Below, piece after piece: positions 12,656-26,599 of a DNA stretch of 64,000 nt. The first letter of the stretch is position 1. Every line of letters starts with the position of its first letter. Source of the stretch: Brachynemurus nebulosus (Eukaryota > Arthropoda > Insecta > Neuroptera > Myrmeleontidae); the NCBI GenBank assembly GCA_035578155.1, contig JAPWDM010000049.1, positions 1,010,663-1,074,662 of the forward strand, read 5' to 3'. The notes beneath the pieces were generated by a model. It did not search any database. It was not told the DNA's origin and saw only the letters and a list, made by a program, of their open reading frames with translations. A program made the translations under genes and the position numbers.

Positions 12656-12984
12656 TGTTTTAAGAATTATACATATTACATTAAAATAACATCAACAGAT
12701 AACACGGTGCATATAACCTCTTTTTTATTTAACCACTTTATGCACTTGAAATTGAAATTCCACCTAATATGAAATTAGTTAACTATTTTTAACTCACTTC
12801 AAAGAGGAATTTTCACATTAAACACTTTAGATTCAAATTTATAGTTTTATTTCTATTTTTTAAATTATTTAGCAGGAGCAGTTCAAAAACACGTCCTTTA
12901 TCACTGACAGTAAGTACCAATCCCGTATCTGTCATAAATAAATACACATATAATATCATCAATATTTTTTGTACAATTTGTATG

Positions 12985-12987
12985 TAC

Positions 12988-13047
<60 letters not shown>

Positions 13048-13152
13048 TTATATATATATATATATATATAATATATATTTATATATATTTATATATTTAT
13101 ATATATTTATATATATAAATATATAATATATATTTATATATATATTTATATA

Positions 13153-13214
<62 letters not shown>

Positions 13215-13274
13215 GAGTACATATATATACATATATATTATATATATATATATATATATAATATATATATATAT

Positions 13275-13334
<60 letters not shown>

Positions 13335-13347
13335 TATATATGTCGAG

Positions 13348-13378
<31 letters not shown>

Positions 13379-13390
13379 ATAATATATATT

Positions 13391-13469
<79 letters not shown>

Positions 13470-13472
13470 TCG
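12985..13472. repeat. Long imperfect (TA)n block with GTCGAG punctuations
   Basis: Nearly 490 bases of TA repeats with ATTTATAT interruptions. TGTCGAGTA occurs near 13211 and 13342, and its complement TACTCGACA at about 13467. The TA stretch between the last two is therefore a palindrome of roughly 135 bases. No gene. Confidence 0.9.
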
Positions 13473-14059
13473 ACAGTACCTACAGTGTTAATATTCTTTT
13501 TATTATTGTTGTGCCATTGTGGTTTTTCGTAACGTATCATCATTTGACCCGTTTACCCCTATATGATATACTCTATGCGCTGGTTTTTCAACTTAATAAA
13601 ATATAATATTATACTATGGCTGTGAAAAACACATAAGCAAACGGCGGCAATGGCATATTATTGTTGTTAGTTTGTTTGTCTTTTTAGGGTACAATACAAG
13701 TGAACACTGAATTGGGTGCACAACAGATAATAGGTTTGTTATACAATTTTGTTTGACTTTTAACTAAAACAATACAATACAATTGCAAAAGAGTGTATGA
13801 TACGAAATCATCAAGGTGGCGAATTTCAAGTTTATATTTTCCACTACACAAATGTTATAATATGGCTTTAAATTTTTTTCTTAAATCAGTACTCATCTAC
13901 TTCTTAAATATTACGCGAAAGGAGCACGTTAAAAAATTTAAATTTTTTTTTGAATCAAAAAAGATTTAAAGTACCGCTGTATAATAGCGAATTTACATAG
14001 GATAAAGGTTTGAAAACGTATCTTATGTAATTTTTTCCGATGCAAAAATGACAAATATA

Positions 14060-15203
14060 CGAGGGTCAATGGAAAAGTTCTTAGAATTGTGTATTGGGGA
14101 GATCCTTGTACCTAGGGACACTATCGTTTAAAACTTCATAACTTGAGTAAAAATTGATGTATGACTTTGAAAATTGAAAATTCTCTAAGCACACAATAGC
14201 ATCTTAATATCGTGATACAATATATCACGATATTGTGTTTTATTTTTTCGAAAAATTGAATAATCGAGAATATTTGTGCCAAGGTACAATCACAACTTTT
14301 AGCTTGGAACACCAAAGGTTATACCTTGGAAAAAACTATGCAAGATATTTTAAGCCCTGAAAGCAAATATATATTCTATTTTTTTTAAGAGCAATAAAAA
14401 TTGTTTAGTTTTACTTGCACTCATTTTTATTATAGAAAAAAATGATCATTTTAATGTTTGTTAATTACGTGTGTGTATAATTACTATTTGTATCTTTAAT
14501 CATTTACTCACCTCAAAATACTTCCAGTAAAATGATAATTTATATTGATTACAAAAAAGAAAAAAAACGGCAAAAATCTCCTTGCATATAGAAGAAACGA
14601 GTCAAAATTGCCGACTCCGCTGCATGTGTTTGAGTATTTGTGTCAAATACTCATTAAATGTCCCTACTAATCATCTTACAATACACTGGTTCTCAAATTA
14701 TGGGCTTGTCGCGAGGTACAAGGTGTCTTGAGGTACAAGGGTCTCCCCTTCATTTTTGGAAGTAATTTGATATTAATTTTGAAGCGTGTAAATATCATAA
14801 TTTTTATGCAATAGTTACGCAAACATTTGATCCTACTGGTTTTTTATATTATTAATTATTTTGTACAAACAGTTGTGCTCCTGTCGGTCAGAAGTTGCGC
14901 TTCAAACAATTGAACTTAGCCCCCAGCCCTTTCACTTATTCCCGAGATTAAAATAGCATATCCGGGGAAGAAATTTGACGATGGTGACGTGGTTATGGCT
15001 ATCGTAGAAGAGTGAGTAAAAGAGTTTTTTTAGAGTCAAGAAAGTGATTTTTTTAAAGAAGGAATAAGAAAGCTGTAAATGCGGTATTCTAAATGTATAG
15101 AAGTTGAAGTGGAAGGAGATTAATTATGTAGAAAAGTAAAATACTTTTGATTGAATTTTCTTATTTTTTTATAATTATTTCAAGAAATTTTTATTCACCC
15201 TCG
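14060..15203 (+). mobile_element. Mariner remnant, 3' half retained
   Basis: The left end CGAGGGTCAATGGAAAAGTTC is preceded by TA (14058-14059). The right end ...ATTCACCCTCG is followed by TA (15204-15205), the TA duplication of mariner elements. Between ~14900 and 15140 a decayed frame keeps the C-terminal pattern of mariner transposase: LAPS, FP.(L/I)K, RGKKFDDG, then EGI and YVEK-like remnants. The 5' ~800 bases do not resemble transposase and contain an AATATCGTGAT hairpin near 14210, so an insertion or replacement has occurred. Inactive. Confidence 0.7.
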
Positions 15204-15205
15204 TA

Positions 15206-17740
15206 TTATTATTAAATGGGTGGTAAAAAATAGACAGTAAAAATATTAGACTTTTTTTTATTAATTCCTAGATAAGCCGAAATTATATAGCTCTCTAAAC
15301 AAAAATATTCCCTTAAAGAAAAAGTTATTAATTTACTATTGATTTAATATGACAGTGAATTAACCTACTTAGGTGAGAGTAAAACGAAAGTTGGATGCTG
15401 CATTCATTTTTAAAAATATTGGATGATTGCTTAAATTTAAAGTTGTCCAAAACAATTTCGCTACCTTGATGGTTTCGTACCATACGCGAATTTTATCACC
15501 AATTACCACGTGAACTGTGCTGAAATGTGTTTGAAAAGTTTTGAATTTTATAATACTATCTTCACACCGTCACGTCGCATCGCATCGACTACTGACATTT
15601 GAATTTTCTTGCTAATGTCCTCGGTAAATATACGGAAAGTTGAATTTATTATTGAAATTTTATTCAGTTTTGGCACTGGTGTTGTTTCTTTGAAGAAGAA
15701 GAATGAAGTACAATAATGTTATAGACGATAGTTTTGTTGTGAGAATCTGTACAGAGTGTTTGTGTAGATATCACCTTTTATATTTTGAAAATCAATGTAG
15801 TTAAAGTAATAATTTAAAGTTGCTTAATTGTCAAATAATAGATACTATGTTGCTTACTGAGCAGCATACGTGTTTCACATCACTTGTATACACTAAACTC
15901 ATTTTTATGTCACCGAAGGATGACATATTAATATCGGTCTGTGATCATAGTGGGGGAAAATAATTATAGAGTTTTACATGCATATCAATAAACGCAAGAG
16001 AGCTGTATTCTCACTGAGTTGTACATATATTGAATAAACGCAAGAGGGTATTCTCCCTGTACTTAAAAAACGAGCCAAAAAATCATTACTGAGGTGACAT
16101 TACTTAGTGCGTGTCAAAAATACGCACTTGACGATTTTTATTTATATTTCTGTTTCTCTTTGTCGATAGATGTATTTGCTTATATTTCGCACAAAAAAAA
16201 TCTGTTCGTGAGGTCTGCAGATCTTGCACTTTGTTTCATTAAAATTAGTACAGAAAAAAGTAGAATAGAAAAGTTTTCGAGTATAAAAAAATGTAGTTAT
16301 GTGTAACAGTCGCCCAGGGAACTACGGTATTTTGTATTTCGATCAGAAATTGATCAAAAGTTATAACAGTTCTGCTATTTATGCCGCAAGTAGTAGCAAT
16401 AATTTAATGATAATTTTTATTCTACGGACTGTTAATTATCTACGTTAGATTCACTCGCCTTCACAGATCAGTATATCCCCATACTTATCCAAAAGTAATT
16501 TAAAAGTCAAAATGTAATATATTTACTTTTAAATACAGCTAGGTAATCATATTTTTAAATTCCTATACACATAATATACAGCAACTTCAAGAAAACTTTT
16601 TTAAAATATTTAAATTTCATATTTATTTCACGAAATGAAGATGCCCAAATTTAATATCTACAGAAATATGTAAGTGTATGTGTGTAATACATATAGAGGA
16701 AAACCTACAAACACAAAAGTTTATAATGAATGAATTAGGTTAATAATAATGTAAATCCGTCGTCTAATATTTTCACATTTTCTTTTCACGGCGAAAAAGT
16801 TATTTCCATGTTCTCAACTGAGAGTTTTCTTTATGTTATTGTTGTTATTTATGTTTGTTCATTTATTCCAGTACAACAATAAAATATTCATTTGTTCTTA
16901 ATTTTGTTTTTCGTCGAAAACAAAAGAGCATCAAACAATCCAGAAGATGAAATTTGTTCATTTATTTTATTATATACTTTTGAAAATTATCTTTTAAATG
17001 CATTTTATGTTTTATCTTTCTCGGTCGCGATATTGAGTTGTCTGTATTTACATAAAGTAGTAATGGGGGAACGCCACCTAAATTAGGATAATATCTATGT
17101 TTAAGCCTTTATAGTTATTATAATTATATTTAGAAAATGAAATTGAAAATGTCTCTCAAATTTCGTTTACTAATAATGAAGGTGTTCCTTGCGAAAGGTC
17201 AAGGTTGGATGAATTTTTGCAAAATAACTAACAATGAGGAGCTTATCCTGTCATACATATTTTATAGCTCTGGCCCGCGGCTTCATCCGTGAAAATTTTT
17301 TAACTCGAGAATTCCCAGTGTCACCTCTAGGTGACAGTGATTTGTGATTTTTTTTACAGACAATATAACAAATTTTAAAAATAAATGTGTTACAACTAAA
17401 ATATTAATACTTAGTAGTTTAAAATTAATTCTGTTGTGTCAAACGATTTGCTGTTTTATTGTGCCCGAGTGCATCTTATGGTATTTTTGCTGTTATAAAA
17501 ATGTCTAAAAAGTAGGTACTGTTTTTATTGTTCTAACAAATTATTATTTAAGAATCAAGTTTATAATGAAAGTGATTTTTTGGCGGTAATTTCATACCGT
17601 TTTATCAGTTCATATTACAAATAACGGCCCGTATGATCTATAATTGACACGACATTTAAAAAAAAAACTAAAGGGTATTTCTTTCAATTATTTATTTTTT
17701 ATATGTTGAGTACCTGACGATAAAAACTAGCATAAAATAA
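15206..17740. other. Unassigned AT-rich stretch
   Basis: I find no homology to known proteins and no RNA gene. A short direct repeat involving AATAAACGCAAGAG occurs near 15988 and 16033. Nothing else can be supported. Confidence 0.45.
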
Positions 17741-17759
17741 GAATATTTTGTCGATAGAT

Positions 17760-18250
17760 TGCGGCTTGGGAATTGCCGGGTTAAAATATGGATTCAATTT
17801 AAATCAGATACTTATTTCGAAATTCTGTAAGAAATATTATTTATAATGACTGGGTTTGCTCGTTATACGACTGTAAAGTAAAGATATCGTCGGAAGTAAT
17901 ATTTTTGTTCCATTCCTGCCCATTTCAAAAGGGGGAAGCTGGGGTTAGTAGCTGATAAGAGATTGATATATAAATATTTATGTTTATTAGAAAAAAAATG
18001 AAAAACACCATTCCGCTCAAACGTAACAAAGAATAAAAATTTATTTTGCGACTTTACTACCCAGTGGTCCTTAACCACTGTGACCTTACTACCCAGTGGT
18101 CCATAATCACTACGACCTTACTACCCAGTGCTACATAATCACTATGACCTTGCTACTCAACAGTCCATAATTACTATGACCTTACTACTCAGTGGTCCAT
18201 AGTCACTGTAATCTTACTACTCACAACTAGTGGTCCACAGTCACTAACAA
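17760..18250. repeat. Dispersed repeat with 32-bp minisatellite, copy 1
   Basis: Six units of 32 bases run from 18050 to about 18246. The typical unit is GACCTTACTACCCAGTGGTC followed by CATAATCACTAC. The ~200 bases upstream (landmarks GTTAGTAGCTGA, ATTCCGCTCAAACGT) and the minisatellite recur together at 62.14-62.53 kb, so the tandem block is part of a larger dispersed element. Minisatellites inside a short non-coding element are common in Helitron-like elements, but I cannot see Helitron ends. Confidence 0.75.
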
Positions 18251-19539
18251 GGAAACGTTTTGAACTGTCAATTCGCAATTTCGATGAAACTTGGTATATG
18301 TGTAATACAAGCGAAAATAACAGACTCGTATAATTTTTTATCTGTCACCGTCGCCATTTAAGGGGTGAAATCACCTCTTAAAATTAGGGTAAAATTTTAA
18401 TTTTGGTTGATAACTTGGAAACGACGACAGATAGAAAAAAATTTAAGTTGACAAAACACTTTATTTTTAGAGAGCTTTCTATTGATGTGTATAAATCCAG
18501 GGCCGGACCTACTGGAGGGGCTGTTCAGGTAAAATTGAGGGTAAATTTTGAAATAGGCTGAATATGTTTTAGCATATTAAAATTTGAATAGCATATATGA
18601 AAACTACATGGAAAATACTAGTATACCCGTTTTCGCCCAAAGATGTAATTTAAAGTCTAAAATCTCATAACTCGACAGCTAATTTGAGGTGCCAATCATA
18701 ATTTTACTGACAATCAGCAAAATAAAAATATTTCTATAAGGTTTTCAGCAAGTGAATTATCTTGTAATTAATAACTGGCTAAAATATATCAAATTATACT
18801 TGTTGATGCCTGACTAAAACTTTAAATTTTATACAAGTAATATTAAAATTTGATTTTATTAAATTGTGCAAGAATATTATTGCGTATGGTTACAGAAAAA
18901 ATTAACTTTATAAAATACTTCTTTTTTGTCAAATAATAAGAATAAGGAAATTTGTTCTAGTTTGGCATAAAACTTTAAAGAAGTTTGAAATTTGAACTGG
19001 AAATATGACGAGACAAATTATCTGCACAGGAGGTTTTGCTTGTAATTTTGATTTAATGTTCTTATTTTTTATTTAAAACTTATTTGCTGAAAAGTTCGTA
19101 AATTTTCAAATAAGAATCAAAGATTAAATTTTAATAAAGTCGAATTTATTTGAATAAAATAATGGTTCAACACAATGATCACTACAACAATGATTATAAC
19201 AATTAATATACTCAAACACATTACAAAGATTCGAACGCGATAATAATGATTTACAATAATTCCCAAAAAACTGATTTAGATTGTTGTATCTAGTTTCTTT
19301 TTATAATAATTAAATGCTAAGTTAGCAAAAGTAATATTTTTTCTACTTTATTCGATCGAATCTTTGTTTTATAAAAAATAATAATTTTAATGGAAAAATA
19401 CTAAATGGAAAAGTACAGAGAATAATAAATTTTGTTTTAATATTTTTTCTAGAAAAAAAATAAGATTTTAAAATGTAATTTAATACGAAATTGTTGATTA
19501 AGTATTTTTATATTGTAAAGTGTACGAGGTACGGTACAG

Positions 19540-19740
19540 GAAATATGTATATATGTGTGTGTGTGTGTGTGTGTCGCCACGATAACTTTCGAACGAAACG
19601 TTTAGTGTTTATGAAATTTTGTGTGCGAACTAAAATCCGGATTAGCTCGGCTAAGTTCGTCAGCCAGATACGTCGGATCCCCAGAAGTAGGTTTTCTGGT
19701 CACTTTTTATCATTTTTTATCATTCGATCCTATCATTAGA
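19540..19740. repeat. Microsatellite-linked dispersed repeat, copy 1
   Basis: A (TG)n run at about 19554-19574 is followed by CGATAACTTTCGAACGAAAC and ~120 bases that match, in reverse, the segment at 37.54-37.68 kb. There the microsatellite at the same relative position is (TA)n. The body is conserved to about GGTTTTCTGG. No coding function. Confidence 0.6.
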
Positions 19741-20217
19741 CAGTTCGATTTTTACATCGTTGAAAAGCCAAAAAAAAAAAAAAATTATGGAGAAAATATT
19801 CTTATAATTTGTTTTTTTATCTTAAAAATTTTTCGAGAGAATTATAATTTTTCACATTTGTATTAATTTTCTCTCTTTGTTAGTCTAATAAGTAATTTCA
19901 TTTATGTCCCAATTCTTTATAAAATATAAAAATATTTCTTTTTTTTTAAAAGAATTTTGTGGGAACAAGTAAAATCTATCCACATATATGTATTATAATA
20001 AAGAAAGTTTTGTTTCTTGTTTATTGCATTATAATTAGCATAGTTCTTACTCAAGTTGAAAAATGAAAATTAAGCAGTTTTTGTAAGCTTATGTAATGAA
20101 GATATTTTTTTTTATTGAATTTTAAATAAACAAGAAATTGAAATTTATGGTATGATATAATATTATTAAATATGAAACAAAACAACATAATATGTATGTA
20201 TGCACCGAAAAAATTTT

Positions 20218-21609
<1,392 letters not shown>

Positions 21610-21610
<1 letters not shown>

Positions 21611-22780
21611 AAACTCAGTTAGAAAAACCTTAATTAAAAACCTTTCAGACTATGGCGCGTCATTTTTATCGACTTTGACGAAAGAAATGGGTTATCTTAA
21701 GGCTTACAAATTTTTTGGTGTACTAAAGCGGACTCTAGAAAAATCTAGAGTGCCAAAAAATTATTGGTTGGCGAAAACAGTTCTTCACTCTAATTTTCTC
21801 AATTAAATATGCTCTTGCGATTAAAGAAAGATAATACAAATCAAGGTCTGGAGATATCAAACTCCTAGCAGTTAACTCTTTGCAATATCCGTGTGCCTCA
21901 GTATTGCTGTACTTTTGCACACGAAGATTATGGAAAGTTAAATGCTATAACCATTTTTGTGTCCAGTGTGCGAAGGATAACAATTTTTTGAATAGTCGCT
22001 CATTTTTGGACACTATTTCGAATCAGGGACCCTGGATATTTCAAATTGGAGTTCTACCTTTATTTTGGTCAAATTTTGGTTTTGAAAAAATGTATCTCAA
22101 ATTTGGTTCCTCTCTATACTACCAATGCCAATCAATGAAGCTTAATTTTTTGGCACCAGATAGTGTAGCTGCAACAACCACTTACCACTTGGAATCTGTT
22201 TATTTCATAATAATAATATTCATCCGAGAAACTATTTCTGATTTTATCATTGCCGTCAAATGTTATCGTAAAACTAAATTGAAATTTTATCAAACTAAAT
22301 TTGCAAAACACGTCAGTACCGGTAAATCTGTATATATATTTCTTTTGATCACGTACACTGTTCTGGATAAATATCGTCTATATTTTACACATCCGTAGGT
22401 ATGTACCTACATACGTGAACAACTAAAGTCGAGCACAGCAGAAAATGGAAACATTATAATTAAATATGGAGTGCTTGAGGGTAATTTCTAGCTTTTGTCG
22501 ACGACATTATAGTTACATTAGAACAGAATAATAGTTTTATGTACGAGCATACCTTACATAACATAATATAGTATTGTACTCATATTATATACTCGTATAA
22601 TCTTGAAATAACAAAAAAAAAATATGTAGTAGGTATCATATTCTTTGTCTAATTGTTAAGAGTCACAAAATGTTCACATTGACTCTTATAATTGTTATTA
22701 TTATGACAGAAAATGACAATAATATCGTAAAATATGTTTTATGAAATCCACTTACACATGTACAGGGTATTTTGAAAGTA
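21610..22780. other. Unassigned stretch with open frames, no homology
   Basis: Two moderate open frames exist (21561-21806 and 21880-22398, + strand), but the encoded sequences do not resemble any family I know. The first starts inside the dispersed repeat. I treat both as chance frames. Confidence 0.35.
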
Positions 22781-22932
22781 TTAGTTAGCCCGGTTGCGGT
22801 TGCGCACCTTAACGATACGATAAGTACATACGATACGATATATGTATGTCCCTATACAAGATGTACCGTTTAAGTACATGTAAATTGCGTACAATGCACA
22901 TCTATAAAATACGATACCGTATCGTACGCTAA

Positions 22933-24001
22933 AGCTTTGTTCCAACAAACAATTTTTGTACGGTACATGTACTGGTATGTACCATGCTTGGATTAGTTCA
23001 TGAATGACATTTGTGCGCATGTTTTAAAATGTACTAGTACGTGAACTGATTACTGAAACGGTTTTTTGTATGACAAACTCGAAAAGAAGGCGCGTAAAGT
23101 TAATAAAAGTAAAAACTCGTAATTATATAAAACAAGTATAAATATAAAAAAAAATTATACTAAAAAAGAAAAATACCATAAATTAACGAAATTAAACAAA
23201 AAAAATTAATTTATAAACCAAAAATGACAGCAGGTAATAATATAAAAAATATTTTTAAATCATTGTTAATCCCGTTGTATTCATATGGGTACTGAGTATT
23301 TATTTGTAAACGATTATTTTTTAGAATTAAATGAATTTCTTATATTACAAAATGAACAGAATATATCTATTGAAGCTCAAGAAGAAAATCAGTCCAGTTT
23401 ATATGAAAGAAATGACTTCAAATGTATTCGTCATATTGGGGTACTATTTATAAATAAAAAATAATATGTGTCTTTAAATAGTTTCATAATGAATAAAGAT
23501 ATATTGGATAAATTATTACCTAAATAATTTACATTTTTTTTTTACTGATGTGTTCATTAAAAATTCTAAATCTTCATCTTCACTAGATTCAGAAACGAAA
23601 AAATCATCATTATCTAACTCGTTCATACTGATTTCAAAAGAAAGCAGTTAAAAATATTTCAAAACAACAGTCTTTATTTTATAATTAGCAGTCTTATCTT
23701 ATTTTATTAAAAAAAAAAAAAGAAAAAAAAAGGTAAATCAATCAGTTTTCAAAAAATTCAGTAAAATTATCTATTGCGCAGGTGTAACAAGTAGTTCACA
23801 TTTCGATACAAGCTCTTGACTGCCGACTAATTTGACCATACATGAATCAGTTCATGTATTAATCAGCATTTATGTTGGAACATAAACCGGAAGTTAAAAT
23901 TGGTACATAAATATGTACTATAACTTGTTGGAACGCTAACTTCATTATGCGCATGCTATAACCGTACAATGTATGATATTTTCGTTTGTTGGAACAAAGC
24001 T
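22933..24001. mobile_element. PIF/Harbinger-like non-autonomous element
   Basis: Terminal inverted repeats AGCTTTGTTCCAACAAAC (22933-22950) and its exact complement (23984-24001) are each flanked by TAA (22930-22932 and 24002-24004). The 3-bp TWA duplication is the hallmark of PIF/Harbinger elements. Inverted similarity continues inward for some distance (CGGTACATG/TGTACGG, ATGCGC, TGAACTGATT). The 1,069-base length and the absence of a transposase indicate a deleted derivative. A small acidic frame inside may be a remnant of the parent's coding region. Confidence 0.7.
23516..23626 (-). CDS. Small acidic ORF inside the Harbinger-like element
   Basis: A 36-residue frame starts with MNELDNDDFFVSESSEDED and ends in a Lys run. 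The dense Asp/Glu/Ser start is similar in style to the N-termini of several transposon-encoded proteins, but no family match can be claimed. It may be the leftover first part of the lost transposase or accessory protein. Too short for firm assignment. Confidence 0.25.
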   Translation of the reverse strand: MNELDNDDFFVSESSEDEDLEFLMNTSVKKKCKLFR

Positions 24002-24004
24002 TAA

Positions 24005-26090
24005 GTATCGTAAGACGACAAGCGTACGGGTCAAGAGTTATACTCAATTTGAAAGTAAAACGGTTCGTTAATTTGAACAATCTGCACTATCTAATGTGTA
24101 TCTAATATGTACCTAATTTATTTGAACTGTAACAAAATTTTGTTATTATTTAGAAAGCTATATTAACTTTAACAATTAAACTATATTACCTATAGAAAGA
24201 TTTTTTCAAAACTAAAAACAATAAAATGTTACTTCGAATCTACAACTATTCCTACTGTGGTAATTCTATACAAAAGTAGCAAGGTTACAGTGGTTCTACA
24301 CCAAAAGATTTACAAAAACAAAATAAAAATTACATATGACGTAACCTTATAATATGCAACAAATTACTATATTGTTGTATGAAATTTGTTTCAAGGGCCC
24401 GCAGGTTAACATTTACATCAGGCCCCGTTTTTGGTTAGGCCAGCTCTGCTGCTTAATTTATAGAACGATGTTGAACATAATTTATTAAATATGAGAGGAG
24501 TGGGCCTGTTTATATTTGTGATCATAGTTGATATTTGCCATAATGTCGCTTTTGCAGCGTCTTTTTCGGACAGAAATCTACTTCGCCTTGTGTTCCTTAT
24601 ATAAACCAATTTTAAGAAATATCTGTACACATATTGAGGAAAAATTTTAGAATGCTCTCATTTCATATAAAGTGGCCTTATCCAAAACTGATTACGTTTA
24701 TAAATCTAATATTGACATATAAGAATAACTTTCATATTGTGCATTTAATACTGCTCCATGCTCAATATTCCGTTTAATTCAATTTACCCCCTTTTTCTGG
24801 GGAGTTCTTTACTCTAACCCTTAACATAATAATATTGTTTAACTGAATCTTCCATCATTATAGAAATTTGGACGTGTACCCAGTACATTTAACTGACGTG
24901 CTCTTAGGGGCATGCGCACCCTACTTTGAGAAACTCTGGCCTAAATGGTTATCTTCAAGTCTCAGAATTTAATATTTTGAAATCTTTTACATTAAAGACT
25001 ATATAAGAAACAATTACTGTTTTACCAGCTCCCCGTTGGGCAAAAATTTACCTTTTATTTTTAATCTAGCTCTCCATGTACATAAAATTAGACATAAAAA
25101 AGTAACAAAATAATTACATTACATATTTCTATATGAGTTTTGGTTAAAATATCATTTTTACCTGTCCATATTAATGTTATAAATAAATCATGACATATTT
25201 CAGTGGGAATAACGTAAAAATACTTTTTGACAAAAGTGAATGAAAAATAAGAATAGTGTTACATGTACGGAATGATTTATCAGTAATGCAACAAGTTTCG
25301 ACAGACATGACTTGAAGTCATAATTAGGACAACAACAAAAATAAATATTGATGTCTAAATAAATCTACTCACATGAAAAATGACAATAGTTTTCAATAAT
25401 ATTTAAAAGTAATTCTTAACAATATTTTATCAATTATTATAAATTCAACCCTCAAACGGTCAAATCTACTTTAGTTATACGTTCAGTCATTATGATCCAC
25501 TTAATTTTGCTTATCTTTATGGCGTAAAAAACATGAAATAAAATAAATCTATACCAAAGTAGGTATCGCCAAATTAAATACTAGCCACAAAATAGCCACA
25601 AACGTGTCACAAAATTTCAATTAACTCATGCAATATACTCTTTTTATTTCATCCCTGTAATTAATAAAACTGTATGGATTTGAATAATAATAAAATTAAC
25701 GTATGTGTTGGACTTTTAGAAGAATTTTTATGAGATTTGAAAAAATTCATTCAAATTATGTATCTGACCATGCCTTTGATCTAGTGTGAAAAATGAATCT
25801 CACTTTCTATTAACAATTTATTTTTGTTTATTGTTATTTAATTTAAAGCATGATCAAAATCTGTAGTAGAGATCCAGTTTTAGTTTTTTTTTTAACTCAT
25901 CTACTGCAATGCTAAACATCCAAAAATAAAAATCATTAAAACTGGACCATTAATTTTGTTATTATAGCCAAAAATAAGTGGAATATTCTCAGCCTCTGCA
26001 GTAGTATTGGTACCGAATTCTAGCATATTTTGACTAATCCCCTATAACGCCGAACATTGAAAAAAATATTAATCGATTTGCGCGTTACTT
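24005..26090. other. Unassigned AT-rich stretch
   Basis: No gene or clear repeat boundaries are visible. The phrase AAAAATCATTAAAACTGGACCAT near 25935 recurs with changes at 26306-26330, just past the next foldback repeat. This suggests a repeat interrupted by that element. Confidence 0.4.
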
Positions 26091-26300
26091 TAAGGTATTC
26101 CATATTTGTAAATAGTAAACCAATACTTTACTTTGCCAAAAATACTACTTTTATTTTTGAAACTGTGACAATATTGTTTCGAACCGTTAGTTCATTTTCA
26201 AACAGAAAGTTTGAAACTGAATTGTTCTGTTCGAAAAATATTGTCACAGTTTCCAAAATAAAAGTGGTATTTTGCAAAGTAAATTATTTGTTTATTATTT
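26090..26300. repeat. Modular foldback repeat, copy 3
   Basis: The order is outer module (GCGTTACTTTAAGGTATTCC...), inner module, a short loop, then the inverted inner module ending TTTATTATTTAAA. It complements copy 2 (inner, inverted inner, outer) and copy 1. Together they imply a full parent element with the order outer-inner-inner'-outer'. Confidence 0.8.
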
Positions 26301-26399
26301 AAAAAAATCATTAAAATCGAACCATCAGCTTCCTTTATAACCAAAAATAAAGGAGGTCTCAATTCTGAATAATTACCCAAAAGATTACCGAATCAAGTG

Positions 26400-26570
26400 A
26401 GGAGTCTATGGGTAAAATATGATCCGTAATTTTACGAACACTATACAATATTTTCTATTATAATCAGAAATCATAATCGTAGAGTCGGTGAATTTTCCTT
26501 TCGACAAATTGCGAGGTGGTGAATTTTCTAGTCGGTGAATTGTTGTCGGTGAACTTTCCCGGAAACAATT
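26400..26570. repeat. Short GTCGGTGAATTTTC repeats
   Basis: GTCGGTGAATTTTC and close variants (GGTGGTGAATTTTC, GTCGGTGAATTG, GTCGGTGAACTTTC) occur four times between about 26484 and 26562. This is a small irregular cluster of unknown role. Confidence 0.5.
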
Positions 26571-26599
26571 TGATAACACAACTAAAGTATTTATTTCGA

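Noticed and set aside
13274..13606. Open frames of repeated Ile-Tyr on both strands
   Set aside because: They are produced by TA repeats; the same holds for the other TA arrays in the window.
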